DNA of 64,000 nucleotides from an uncultured Clostridia bacterium (GTDB lineage: Bacteria; Bacillota; Clostridia; Oscillospirales; Ruminococcaceae), in contig CAOKWH010000001.1 of NCBI GenBank assembly GCA_948473085.1, forward strand, positions 1-64,000, read 5' to 3'. Numbering within the stretch: position 1 is the first letter of the stretch; each line of letters begins with the position of its first letter. This document shows positions 31,496 to 40,200 of the stretch, in pieces. The translations under genes were made by a program, and so were the position numbers. The notes beneath the pieces were generated by a model, which saw nothing but the letters and a program-made list of their open reading frames with translations, was not told the origin of the DNA and did not search any database.

Positions 31496-32665
31496 TTACG
31501 CCAGGGCATAGCCCAGCAGGCCCCGGTTTTCCACCAGACCATACAGCTCCAGTTCAGTTAAGGTGGAAAGCACCTGGGCAACTGTTTGCCCTGTGCGGGC
31601 GGCAATGGCGTCAGCATGTGCTGGCTGCTGGGTAAGCAGCGCCAGAATTTCCTGCTGCTCCCCGGTCAGGCTCTCCTCCAGCCCGCTGGACAGCTCCTGC
31701 TGGGGCAGCGCGCTTTTGCTTTTCTGCCGGGGACGGCTGCCTGCACGCAGCCGGGTGCTTTCCTGCTGTTCCTGCCGGAACAGATTGGCCCGAAAAGAGT
31801 CCTGATGCTGGTACTCGGCCAAAACATCCTCCGCACAGCTAACCGGAATGGCCCCCTGGCGCAGCAGCTTGTTCACCCCGCGGGAGAGGGGTTCATCAAT
31901 GCGGCCCGGCACAGCAAACACATCCCGCCCCTGGGCCAGGGCGTGTTCAGCCGTAATCAGCGAGCCGCTGTACTCGTCCGCCCGCACCACCAGCACACCG
32001 TTGCACAACCCGGAAATAATGCGGTTGCGTTGGGGGAAATTGCCCTGATGCCCCGGCATGCCCACCGGATATTCGGTGAGAACAGCCCCGTTTTTCTCCG
32101 CTATTTCCTTAACTGGGCGGCTGCCCTTGGGATAATCCAGATCAATACCACAGCCCAAAACGCCGATTGTGGCGCCCTCGGCTTTGATAGCGGCACGATG
32201 TGCCGCTAAATCGGTTCCAATGGCCATGCCGCTGACAATGATAACCCCCTGGCGGGCCAGCCCTTCGCAGAGGAGGGCAACTGCCTTCAGCCCATATTCA
32301 TCCACCTGCCGGGCTCCCACCACCCCAATAGCAATGCGGCTATCCAGCCCGGCCAGGCTACCCCGGATAAACAGCGCCGACGGCTTGGCATAGATGTTGT
32401 GCAGCCGCTGGGGATACTCGGCATCCTCCGGGGTGAGGACACGGCAGCCCGCCTGCCGGGCCTGCTCCAGCTGACGCTGGGCAGGCTCCAGGTCCCGGCG
32501 GCGCACCCGTTCCAGTTCGGTTTTGCTCAAAGCAAAGGACAGATTTTCCATCGGGCAGGCCAGCAGCTGCTGCGGGGTACCAAACTGCTCCAGTACCTCG
32601 TGGGAGCGGCGGGTGCCCCTGCCAAAAGTATCGGCAAACCACAGCCAAAAAATACAGTTCTCCAC
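31496..32665 (-). CDS. dprA: DNA-processing protein DprA
   Basis: IAIGVVGARQVDEYGLKAVALLCEGLARQGVIIVSGMAIGTDLAAHRAAIKAEGATIGVLGCGIDLDYPKG...GNFPQRNRIISGLCNGVLVVRADEYSGSLITAEHALAQGRDVFAVPG. Confidence 0.95.
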   Translation of the reverse strand: MENCIFWLWFADTFGRGTRRSHEVLEQFGTPQQLLACPMENLSFALSKTELERVRRRDLEPAQRQLEQARQAGCRVLTPEDAEYPQRLHNIYAKPSALFIRGSLAGLDSRIAIGVVGARQVDEYGLKAVALLCEGLARQGVIIVSGMAIGTDLAAHRAAIKAEGATIGVLGCGIDLDYPKGSRPVKEIAEKNGAVLTEYPVGMPGHQGNFPQRNRIISGLCNGVLVVRADEYSGSLITAEHALAQGRDVFAVPGRIDEPLSRGVNKLLRQGAIPVSCAEDVLAEYQHQDSFRANLFRQEQQESTRLRAGSRPRQKSKSALPQQELSSGLEESLTGEQQEILALLTQQPAHADAIAARTGQTVAQVLSTLTELELYGLVENRGLLGYALA

Positions 32666-32687
32666 AGGACCCCCCTTTCATCATGCG

Positions 32688-33485
32688 TTACTGCCGGCGC
32701 ATCTCCCATAGGAAAATGCTGGCGGCAACCGAGGCATTTAAGCTTTCGGCCTGCTGGGAAATGGGAATGAAAACGCTGCTGTCACAGGCAGCGAGCACCT
32801 CCGAAGAAAGGCCGGATCCCTCGTTGCCTACCACCACAGCCACCCCATCCCGATCCAAACCGGCCTGGGAACAGGTGAGGGCACTGCGATCCAGGGCGGC
32901 CCCCAGCACCCGGATGCCCCGGTGACGCAGCTGGACAATACAGCAGGCCATGTCCGGTACCACACAGAGCGGAAGGCGGAACACGCCCCCCATAGCCGCC
33001 CGGAGCACCTTGGGGCTGTAGACATCAGGGCAGTCGGCCGAGAGGATCAGGCCATCGCAGCCAAAAGCCAGGGCGGAACGCACAGCAGCGCCCACATTCC
33101 CCGGGTCCTGCAGGGAGGAGAGCAGCAGATACCGCCCGGACGGCGAAAGCGCCTCGAGGGTGAGCCGGGGCGGCGGCAGCTCACAGAGGGCAAAAGCCCC
33201 CTGGGTGGTTTGGGAGGCGGCCAGCCGCTGGGCCACCGGCCGGGTAATTTCCACCAGCTGTCCGGCTGCCTCCCGGGCAGGGGCCAGCAGCCGGGCATAT
33301 TTCTCTGCGGCCTCCGGGGTATAAAACAGCTCCCGGATGACAATGCCGGCCAAAGCAGCTTCCTCAATAAGTTTAGCCGATTCCACAACGAAAAGGCCGC
33401 TCAGGCCCCGCTCCCTTTTTTGGGAGGAAAGCCTGACCAGCTCCTTGATTTTCGGGTTTTGCGGCGATGAAATACTCTGCACCAA
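32688..33485 (-). CDS. TrmH/SpoU family RNA methyltransferase
   Basis: 265 aa; SPQNPKIKELVRLSSQKRERGLSGLFVVES...LLLSSLQDPGNVGAAVRSALAFGCDGLILS...VVVGNEGSGLSSEVLAACDSSVFIPISQQAESLNASVAASIFLWEM. Confidence 0.94.
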   Translation of the reverse strand: MVQSISSPQNPKIKELVRLSSQKRERGLSGLFVVESAKLIEEAALAGIVIRELFYTPEAAEKYARLLAPAREAAGQLVEITRPVAQRLAASQTTQGAFALCELPPPRLTLEALSPSGRYLLLSSLQDPGNVGAAVRSALAFGCDGLILSADCPDVYSPKVLRAAMGGVFRLPLCVVPDMACCIVQLRHRGIRVLGAALDRSALTCSQAGLDRDGVAVVVGNEGSGLSSEVLAACDSSVFIPISQQAESLNASVAASIFLWEMRRQ

Positions 33486-33550
33486 AATTCTTCCCTTTGT
33501 TTCCTGCCAGGGCGGCCTTTTCCCGGCCGGTTCCCGGCGCCTATAATACT

Positions 33551-33590
33551 AAAAGACGCCCGCTTCCATAGAAAGGCGGGCGTTTTTGCA
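33551..33590 (-). terminator. Intrinsic terminator of the infC-rpmI-rplT operon
   Basis: ACGCCCGC...GGCGGGCGT hairpin followed by a T-rich tract in either orientation, directly downstream of rplT. Confidence 0.8.
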
Positions 33591-33597
33591 CAAAAAA

Positions 33598-33951
33598 TTA
33601 GAGAGCAGCCTTAGCCTTCTCCACCAGCGCTGTAAAAGCAGCGGCGTCGTTGATGGCCAGCTCGGAGAGCATCTTGCGGTTGAGGGTGATGCCTGCCTTC
33701 TTCAAGCCGTTCATAAAGGTGGAGTAGTTTACACCATTCATGCGGCAAGCAGCAGAAATGCGGGTAATCCACAGGGAGCGGAAGTTTCTCTTCTTCTGCT
33801 TTCTGCCGATATAGGCGTACTGGCCGGACTTCATCACGGCCTGTTTGGCCATCTTAAACCGCTTGCTCTTAGCGCCAAAGTAGCCCTTTGCGAGCTTGAG
33901 GGTCTTTTTTCTTCTCTTGCGGGTCATAACCGCACCCTTAATACGAGCCAT
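33598..33951 (-). CDS. rplT: 50S ribosomal protein L20
   Basis: [84 protein letters not shown]. Confidence 0.98.
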   Translation of the reverse strand: MARIKGAVMTRKRRKKTLKLAKGYFGAKSKRFKMAKQAVMKSGQYAYIGRKQKKRNFRSLWITRISAACRMNGVNYSTFMNGLKKAGITLNRKMLSELAINDAAAFTALVEKAKAAL

Positions 33952-34022
33952 TTTCTATTACCTCCAAGATTGAGTGTTTATCTAAAAAAGTCAGTTGTCG
34001 TTTTACAAAAACGGGCAGCCGC

Positions 34023-34220
34023 TTAGGCGTAGGGCAGCAGCAGCTTGAGCGCCTTGGCGTTGGTGCCATGTACATAGGCGGCTTTTCTGAGCAGTCTCTT
34101 GCGCTTGGTGGACTTCTTGTTCAGAATATGTCTTCTATAAGCCTGGGCTCTCTTAAACTTGCCCTTCTTGGTCATCTTGAAGCGCTTCTTGGCTCCGCTA
34201 TGTGTCTTCAGCTTCGGCAT
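34023..34220 (-). CDS. rpmI: 50S ribosomal protein L35
   Basis: [51 protein letters not shown]. Confidence 0.98.
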   Translation of the reverse strand: MPKLKTHSGAKKRFKMTKKGKFKRAQAYRRHILNKKSTKRKRLLRKAAYVHGTNAKALKLLLPYA

Positions 34221-34243
34221 AATACTAAATCCTCCCTAAATTT

Positions 34244-34762
34244 TTACTTACCAGTCTTTGCGGTAACAAACATTGTCATACTGCGCCCCTCCAGCTTGGG
34301 CTGCTTTTCCACAGTGCCATAGTCGGCCACGCTTTCGGTAAAACGCTGCATCAGTGTGGTACCCAGCTCCGGATGGGCCATTTCCCGGCCGCGAAAGCGC
34401 ACCGAAACCTTGACCTTATCGCCGCCCTCCAGGAACTTGATAGCCTGCTTTACCTTTGTATTGAAGTCGTTGACATCAATATTCAGTGAAAGACGGATCT
34501 CCTTAATATCAATGGTTTTCTGGTTCTTTCTCGCTTCCTTTTCCCGCTTGGACTGCTCAAACCGATACTTGCCGTAATCGATAATCTTGCACACCGGCGG
34601 GTTGGCTTGGGGAGCGATTTTTACCAGGTCAAGGTTCCTCTCCAAAGCCAGCTTGTAGGCGTCCTTTGCGGACATAATGCCCAGCTGAGCGCCGTCCGGA
34701 CCAATCACCCGTACTTCCTTATCCCGTATCTCCTCATTGATAGGCAAATCCTTAACGCTAAT
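34244..34762 (-). CDS. infC: Translation initiation factor IF-3 (ATT start codon)
   Basis: ISVKDLPINEEIRDKEVRVIGPDGAQLGIMSAKDAYKLALERNLDLVKIAPQANPPVCKIIDYGKYRFEQSKREKEARKNQ. GGAGGT followed by a 7-nt spacer places initiation at ATT 34762-34760; the provided ORF from 34840 runs into leader sequence. Confidence 0.95.
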   Translation of the reverse strand: MSVKDLPINEEIRDKEVRVIGPDGAQLGIMSAKDAYKLALERNLDLVKIAPQANPPVCKIIDYGKYRFEQSKREKEARKNQKTIDIKEIRLSLNIDVNDFNTKVKQAIKFLEGGDKVKVSVRFRGREMAHPELGTTLMQRFTESVADYGTVEKQPKLEGRSMTMFVTAKTGK

Positions 34763-34938
34763 TGTAAGCACCTCCGTTTTACTGAATAAAAGATAAAGCG
34801 CAGACGATATTTCGCCCACGCTCGATAAACACCACAACAAAACCAGCCTTTCCCAAAGAAAAGCGACCTGTAAAAGTATCTACCATGTGCTGCCATTGGC
34901 GCACCGGTGAGAACAAAATATCGTTCTACTTGATTTAC
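34763..34938 (-). ncRNA. Structured 5' leader of infC operon (candidate L20-type autoregulatory leader)
   Basis: About 175 nt between the predicted start of transcription and the infC start; contains AGCGTGGGCGA-AATA-TCGTCTGCGCT hairpin followed by TTTATCTTTTATT. Confidence 0.5.
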
Positions 34939-34944
34939 CCAGTA

Positions 34945-34973
34945 ATTATAACAGGGCGGACAGCAGATGTCAA
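34945..34973 (-). promoter_or_regulatory. SigA-type promoter with perfect consensus for infC-rpmI-rplT
   Basis: Minus strand TTGACA (34973-34968), N17, TATAAT (34950-34945). Confidence 0.85.
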
Positions 34974-35024
34974 GGGAAAGTTTTAAAAAAGGAACCGTGG
35001 AGAATATCCTTCCTGGTTTTTGTT

Positions 35025-35282
35025 TTATAAAATGGTGTGCTTTGCCTGTTTCTTTAAGCCCTCCCGGACTGCTTCGGCCAGCAGCTCGATGGGGCGCCAT
35101 ATAAATCCGCCATCTTTACTGCCGTTTCAAAGCTGGGGCTGTGCTTCCCTTTTTCATAGGACTGCAAGGTGCGCAGCCCGATATCCAGCAGCCCTGCCGC
35201 CTTCTCCTGCGAACATCCTGCCTCTTCCTCAGCCTCCTGTAGATGGGTTATGCCGGTTGGCTGGTTTTTTTTAATTGTTCAT
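35025..35282 (-). pseudogene. XRE-family helix-turn-helix regulator, frame-disrupted
   Basis: Reverse-strand frames give THLQEAEEEAGCSQEKAAGLLDIGLRTLQSYEKGKHSPSFETAVKMADLYGAP then, in another frame, IELLAEAVREGLKKQAKHTIL*. The start after AAGGAG reads ATG AAC AAT TAA and is out of frame with the HTH. Confidence 0.65.
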
Positions 35283-35557
35283 GTAAAACAACTCCTTTAA
35301 TTGTAGTCAGACTTGGTCTGCTTAAAGAAATTGTATAACATTTTTCCTATCAAGCCAATGCGAGCAGGAACTGCTGGAACAGCACGGCAGAACAGTCCCC
35401 TTTCAGCAGTTGCCGGGGATCGTTTACAGTAGTGCAAAAGCAAAAAAATACCGCACAGGCCGGATAACCGACCCATGCGGAAAACACTTAAAGAGTTTAT
35501 TGGTACAGCCGCTTTGGCGCAAAATCTGGAGAGGCACCTGCCGGCTGCCCTTTCCAA

Positions 35558-35578
35558 CCGGCGGGCTAACCCGCCGAA
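35558..35578. repeat. Perfect hairpin (CGGCGGG-CTAA-CCCGCCG)
   Basis: 7-bp perfect inverted repeat with 4-nt loop upstream of the 144-bp repeats. Confidence 0.6.
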
Positions 35579-35610
35579 TTTGGACTAAAAGATACCTGCT
35601 TACCGGGAGA

Positions 35611-35913
35611 TAAATCATAGACCATCCAGCCTACACCGGGCGATATTTGACGAAGTCAAATTCGCACCGATACCGGCCAATTCATCTAAAACTTACTCAG
35701 AATGCAAATCTTACTCACCTCGATGTTTTGGCAAAGCCAAAACTCGCAGGGAGGTAAGTCGCAGACTATCCAGCCTATGCCGGGCGATATTTGACGAAGT
35801 CAAATTCGCACCGATACCGGCCAATTCATCTAAAACTTACTCAGAATGCAAATCTTACTCACCTCGATGTTTTGGTGTAGCCAAAACTCGCAGGGAGGTA
35901 AATCGTAGATTTA
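35611..35913. repeat. Tandem duplication of a 144-bp palindromic element (two copies plus a short third start)
   Basis: CGATATTTGACGAAGTCAAATTCGCACCGATACCGGCCAATTCATCTAAAACTTACTCAGAATGCAAATCTTACTCACCTCGATGTTTTGG occurs at 35641 and 35785. Internal hairpins GCGATATTTGAC-GAA-GTCAAATTCGC and GTTTTGGC-AAA-GCCAAAAC. Confidence 0.9.
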
Positions 35914-36957
35914 CCGACCAGTATCAGGGTTGGGCTTGCCAGTGTTGCCAGTGCTGGAAGAAGCAGGCTTGCTGCTCTCTTCCTTCTCGTCTGTAACAAC
36001 AGTCTCATCCAGCTCTACATCAGAGATAGCGTAAGCGCCCAGAGTTCTGGTCTTGAAGGTCCAGGCCTCGTAGTCCTCATCCCACTTCAGACCCTTGATT
36101 TCCTTAGCACCGTCAGCAGTTACTTCGTAGATGAAGGCATCCTCGTCAGCATAGATGTAAGCAACACCTGTCTTGTTGAAGGAAGGAGACTTCTCGAAGG
36201 TGATGAAGTCAATGTTGGCATAGTCGTACATATCGCCAAACTCAGCATTGAACTTGTTGTTATACTTCAAGTTCAGCTTGCCCTGGCCAGTTACATCAAC
36301 CTCAAATTCAAACAGGCTGCCGAAAGCCAGGGTTTCTTCACCCTCAACACCCTTGAAGTTTACAACCTCAACCTTAGCCCAATCTGCAACAGTATTGTAG
36401 GCTTCTTCATTGTAACCATACTCAGAACCAATATTCAGAGTGATATAATCCTTATCTGCAAAAGTATCCTTCAAATCGGAAGAATTCTTGTAAATAGAAA
36501 TGCTACCAGCCAGATCCGAAGTCTTTACAGCTGCTGCATCGGGCAGAACGAAAGTGATAGCGTATACATAGTCGTTAGTTACACCATCGTTAATCTTAAC
36601 CAGGTCAATAACAGGCTTCTCATCCAGCTTTCCAACCTTCCAGTCAGCCTTAACCTTGTAGCCCTTGATATCGTTCTTGTCTACAATATAAGTACCATCC
36701 TGATGATAAAGCGGAATAGCAACCTTGCTGCCGCCATTTTCTCTGCCAAAAGTAACAGGGCTACCAGCCTCTACAATGCCAGTTTCTGTTTCATTAGCAT
36801 CACCGAAACGGCCATTTCCATCTACATCGACATACAGGTTAGTAGTGCTATCTGTAGCCAAAATTACCTCGGCTGTTGCGGGACCAGCTGCAAATGCAAC
36901 TGTTGTCATTCCAGCAGTCATAACGGCAGCCAGAGTGAGCGCAAAAATCTTCTTCAT
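35911..36957 (-). CDS. Secreted/surface protein ending abruptly in NPDTGR
   Basis: MKKIFALTLAAVMTAGMTTVAFAAGPATAEV signal peptide behind AGGAGG, acidic extracellular domain, Ser/Pro/Gly-rich tail SSKPASSSTGNTGKPNPDTGR*; no C-terminal hydrophobic segment. Provided ORF start (37029) lies in the 5' leader. Confidence 0.85.
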   Translation of the reverse strand: MKKIFALTLAAVMTAGMTTVAFAAGPATAEVILATDSTTNLYVDVDGNGRFGDANETETGIVEAGSPVTFGRENGGSKVAIPLYHQDGTYIVDKNDIKGYKVKADWKVGKLDEKPVIDLVKINDGVTNDYVYAITFVLPDAAAVKTSDLAGSISIYKNSSDLKDTFADKDYITLNIGSEYGYNEEAYNTVADWAKVEVVNFKGVEGEETLAFGSLFEFEVDVTGQGKLNLKYNNKFNAEFGDMYDYANIDFITFEKSPSFNKTGVAYIYADEDAFIYEVTADGAKEIKGLKWDEDYEAWTFKTRTLGAYAISDVELDETVVTDEKEESSKPASSSTGNTGKPNPDTGR

Positions 36958-37047
36958 TGTTTCTTTTCCTCCTAAAGTTTTTCTTTTACAGTTTTCCACT
37001 GTTTCCAGCAAGCCGGCGCTCTCCAACACCCCCTGCTGTTAAGAAAA

Positions 37048-37075
37048 AGTATACCCCCCCCCGGCATTTTGTCAA
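37048..37075 (-). promoter_or_regulatory. Promoter with poly-G(9) spacer for the surface protein
   Basis: Minus strand TTGACA-AAATGCCGGGGGGGGG-TATACT (16-nt spacer, nine consecutive G). Confidence 0.75.
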
Positions 37076-37217
37076 CCGGTTTTTGACGCTTTTTTGTAAT
37101 CTTTTTGTAATTTATTTATTTTTACCAACTTATTTTGGCCTTTTTTGTTATTTTTCTGTAAGATTTGTACGGTTTTATTCCCCTTTTGTTTTCCACCATT
37201 TCCAGTTTTTTAAGTGC

Positions 37218-37262
37218 AAAACGGCGGCCGGAACCGTTTTTACCCGTTTCCGACCGCCGCAG
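37218..37262 (-). terminator. Intrinsic terminator downstream of purL
   Basis: Minus strand CGGCGGTCGGAAAC-N-GGTTCCGGCCGCCG-TTTTGC. Confidence 0.7.
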
Positions 37263-37281
37263 CTGTTTTTATTCTGTAACC

Positions 37282-40200
37282 TTATTTAAAATACTTGACA
37301 GCACCCTTAAATATCGGCTGATACTTGTGGCCCTCAATATTTTTATAAATCCCCTCGCTAAACCGCTCAAAGTGGCACATCTTGCCAAACACCCGGCCAT
37401 CCGGGGAGGTGATGCCCTCCACCGCATAGTAGGAGCTGTTGGGGTTGTAATCCACCAGCATGCTGGGCTTGCCCGCCAAATCCACATACTGGGTGGCAAT
37501 CTGGCCGTTTTGCTCCAGCTGGCGGAACAGTTCCGGTGTGCAGACAAACCGGCCCTCGCCGTGGGAGAGGCCCACGGTGTACACACCGCCCAGCTCGCAC
37601 TCGGCCAGCCAGGGGGACTGGTTGGACACCACCTTGGTGCGCACTATTGTGGACTGATGCCGGCCAATCTTGTTAAAGGTCAGTGTGGGGTCGGTATCCT
37701 TGATGTCCACAATTTTGCCATAGGGCACCAGGCCCAGCTTAATCAGCGCCTGGAAGCCGTTGCAGATGCCGTTCATCAGGCCATCCCGCTGTTCCAGCAG
37801 TTCCATAATGGCCGCCGATACGGCAGGATTGCGGAAAAAGGCGGTCATAAACTTGCCGGAACCATCCGGTTCATCCCCCGCCGAAAAACCACCGGGAATG
37901 GAAACAATCTGGCTCTGCCCCACCATCCGGGCAAATTCCCGGGCCGAATACTCAATATCGGCGGCGCTGCGGTTCTGGATTACGAAAAATTCCGGAGCCG
38001 CACCCTCCATCTCAAACACCCGGGCCACATCATACTCGCAGTTGGTGCCGGGGAACACCGGGATAAGCACCCGGGGCTTGGCAAAGGACTGCCGGGCCAC
38101 AATGCGCTTGGCAGCCTCGTGGTAAATTTCCGGGGCCTGCTCGCCAGTATCCGGCAGGTGATAGGGATAGATGCTGTGCAGCTTCTTCTCCCACTCCTGC
38201 TGGATGGCAGCGCCGTCGATGTGCTCTCCCGCCAGAGTAATGGCAAAGTCGGCGGATGTGCGGCCCAGCAGCGCGCCCTCCGGCAGCTCCTCAGTGCATT
38301 CCAGCAGGATAGCGCCGTGCAGCGGGGCAAAGATACGCTGAATATCCACACCTTCCTCAAAGGCGAAGCCAATGGCATTGCCCAGGCCCATCTTGGTAAT
38401 GCCCTCGCAGATGCCGCCGGCTGTTACAGCCCAGCCGGAAACCGCCTTGCCCTCGGCAATCAGCCGATGGGCAGTTTCAAACACACAGCGCACACTGTCA
38501 AAGCAGGGTAGGCCGTTTTTATCTGTTTCGGGGGCAAGCAGATACACCGGGTGCCCAGCGGCCTTGAATTCGGTGGAGATAATCCGGTCGAGCTGCTGGG
38601 TGGAAACAGCAAAGGAGATGAGGGTGGGCGGAACATGCAGTTCCTCAAAGCTGCCGCTCATGGAGTCCTTGCCGCCAATGGCGCCAGCTCCCAGTTCCAG
38701 CTGTGCCCGCAGGGCGCCCAGCAGGGCGGCAAACGGCTTGCCCCAGCGGCTGCCATCCTGTCCTAATTTTTCAAAATACTCCTGGAACGAGAGCCAGCAG
38801 TGCCGATAGTCGGCACCGGCAGCCACCAGCTTGGCCATCGACTCTATCACGGCATACATGGCGCCGTGGTAGGGGCTTTGCTCGGACAGATAGGGGTCAA
38901 ACCCCCATGCCATCATGGAGCAGGTGGTGGTTTTTGCATCCAGCACCGGAATTTTTGCCGCCATAATCTGGCTGGGGGAAAGCTGGTACTTGCCGCCGAA
39001 GGGCAGCAGCACCGTGCCGCCGGTAACGGTGGAGTCAAAGCGCTGCACCAGCCCCTTCTGGGAGGCTACATTCAAATCGGCCACCCGCTCCATCCAGCGC
39101 TGGGTTACACTGCCATCGGCTGCCGGGCAGGGCTTCCACTCCGGAGCGGATACCCGGATGTCTATATGCTTCACTGCGCCGTTGGAGTTTAAAAAGTCCC
39201 GGGACAGATCCACAATGGTATTGCCGTTCCAGTGCATCACCAGCCGGTTTTTATCGGTTACAACCGCCACCGGTGTTGCAGAGAGGTTTTCCTTCTGGGC
39301 GGCGGCAATAAACTGCTCCACATCCCCGGGAGCCACAACCACTGCCATGCGCTCCTGGGATTCGCTGATGGCCAGCTCGGTGCCGTCCAGCCCCTCATAC
39401 TTCTTGGGCACCCGGTCCAGCTGAATATCCAGGCCGTCTGCCAGTTCGCCAATGGCCACCGAAACACCGCCGGCGCCAAAGTCGTTGCAGCGGCGAATCA
39501 GCCGGGTTACTTCCGGGTTTCTAAACAGCCGCTGGATTTTGCGCTCCTCCGGGGCGTTGCCCTTCTGCACCTCTGCCCCGCAGTTCTCCAGCGAGGCAGC
39601 TGTATGGGACTTGGAAGAACCGGTGGCGCCGCCGCAGCCATCCCGGCCGGTGGCGCCGCCCAGCAGGATAACCACATCCCCAGGCACAGGCACTTCCCGG
39701 ACAACGGCATCCGCTGGGGCCGCGCCCATAACAGCACCCACTTCCATCCGCTTGGCCACATAGCCGGGGTGGTAAAGCTCGGCCACATGGCCGGTGGCCA
39801 GGCCAATCTGGTTGCCGTAGGAGCTGTAGCCAGCAGCAGCCGTGGTGACAATCTTGCGCTGGGGCAGCTTGCCGGGCAGTGTTTCGGACGCCGGGGCCAG
39901 CGGATTGCCGGCACCGGTGAGGCGCATGGCCTGATAGACATAGCTCCGGCCGGAAAGCGGATCCCGGATGGCGCCGCCCAGGCAGGTGGCCGCCCCGCCG
40001 AATGGCTCAATCTCGGTGGGATGGTTGTGGGTCTCGTTTTTGAACATCAGCAGCCAATCCTCGGGGGTGCCGTCGTGGTCCACTGTAATTTTCACCGAGC
40101 AGGCATTAATCTCCTCCGACTCATCCAAATCGGTGAGGATGCCGCTGCGGCGCAGTTCCTTCGCGCCAATAGTGGCCAAATCCATCAAGGTAACCGGCTT

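Noticed and set aside
35424-35618. 64-aa minus-strand ORF upstream of the repeats
   Set aside because: No convincing ribosome-binding site or domain; spans hairpins. Kept only as part of the unexplained intergenic stretch.
35611-35913. Possible CRISPR array
   Set aside because: Only two long (144-bp) head-to-tail units without spacers; this is a tandem palindromic element, not CRISPR.
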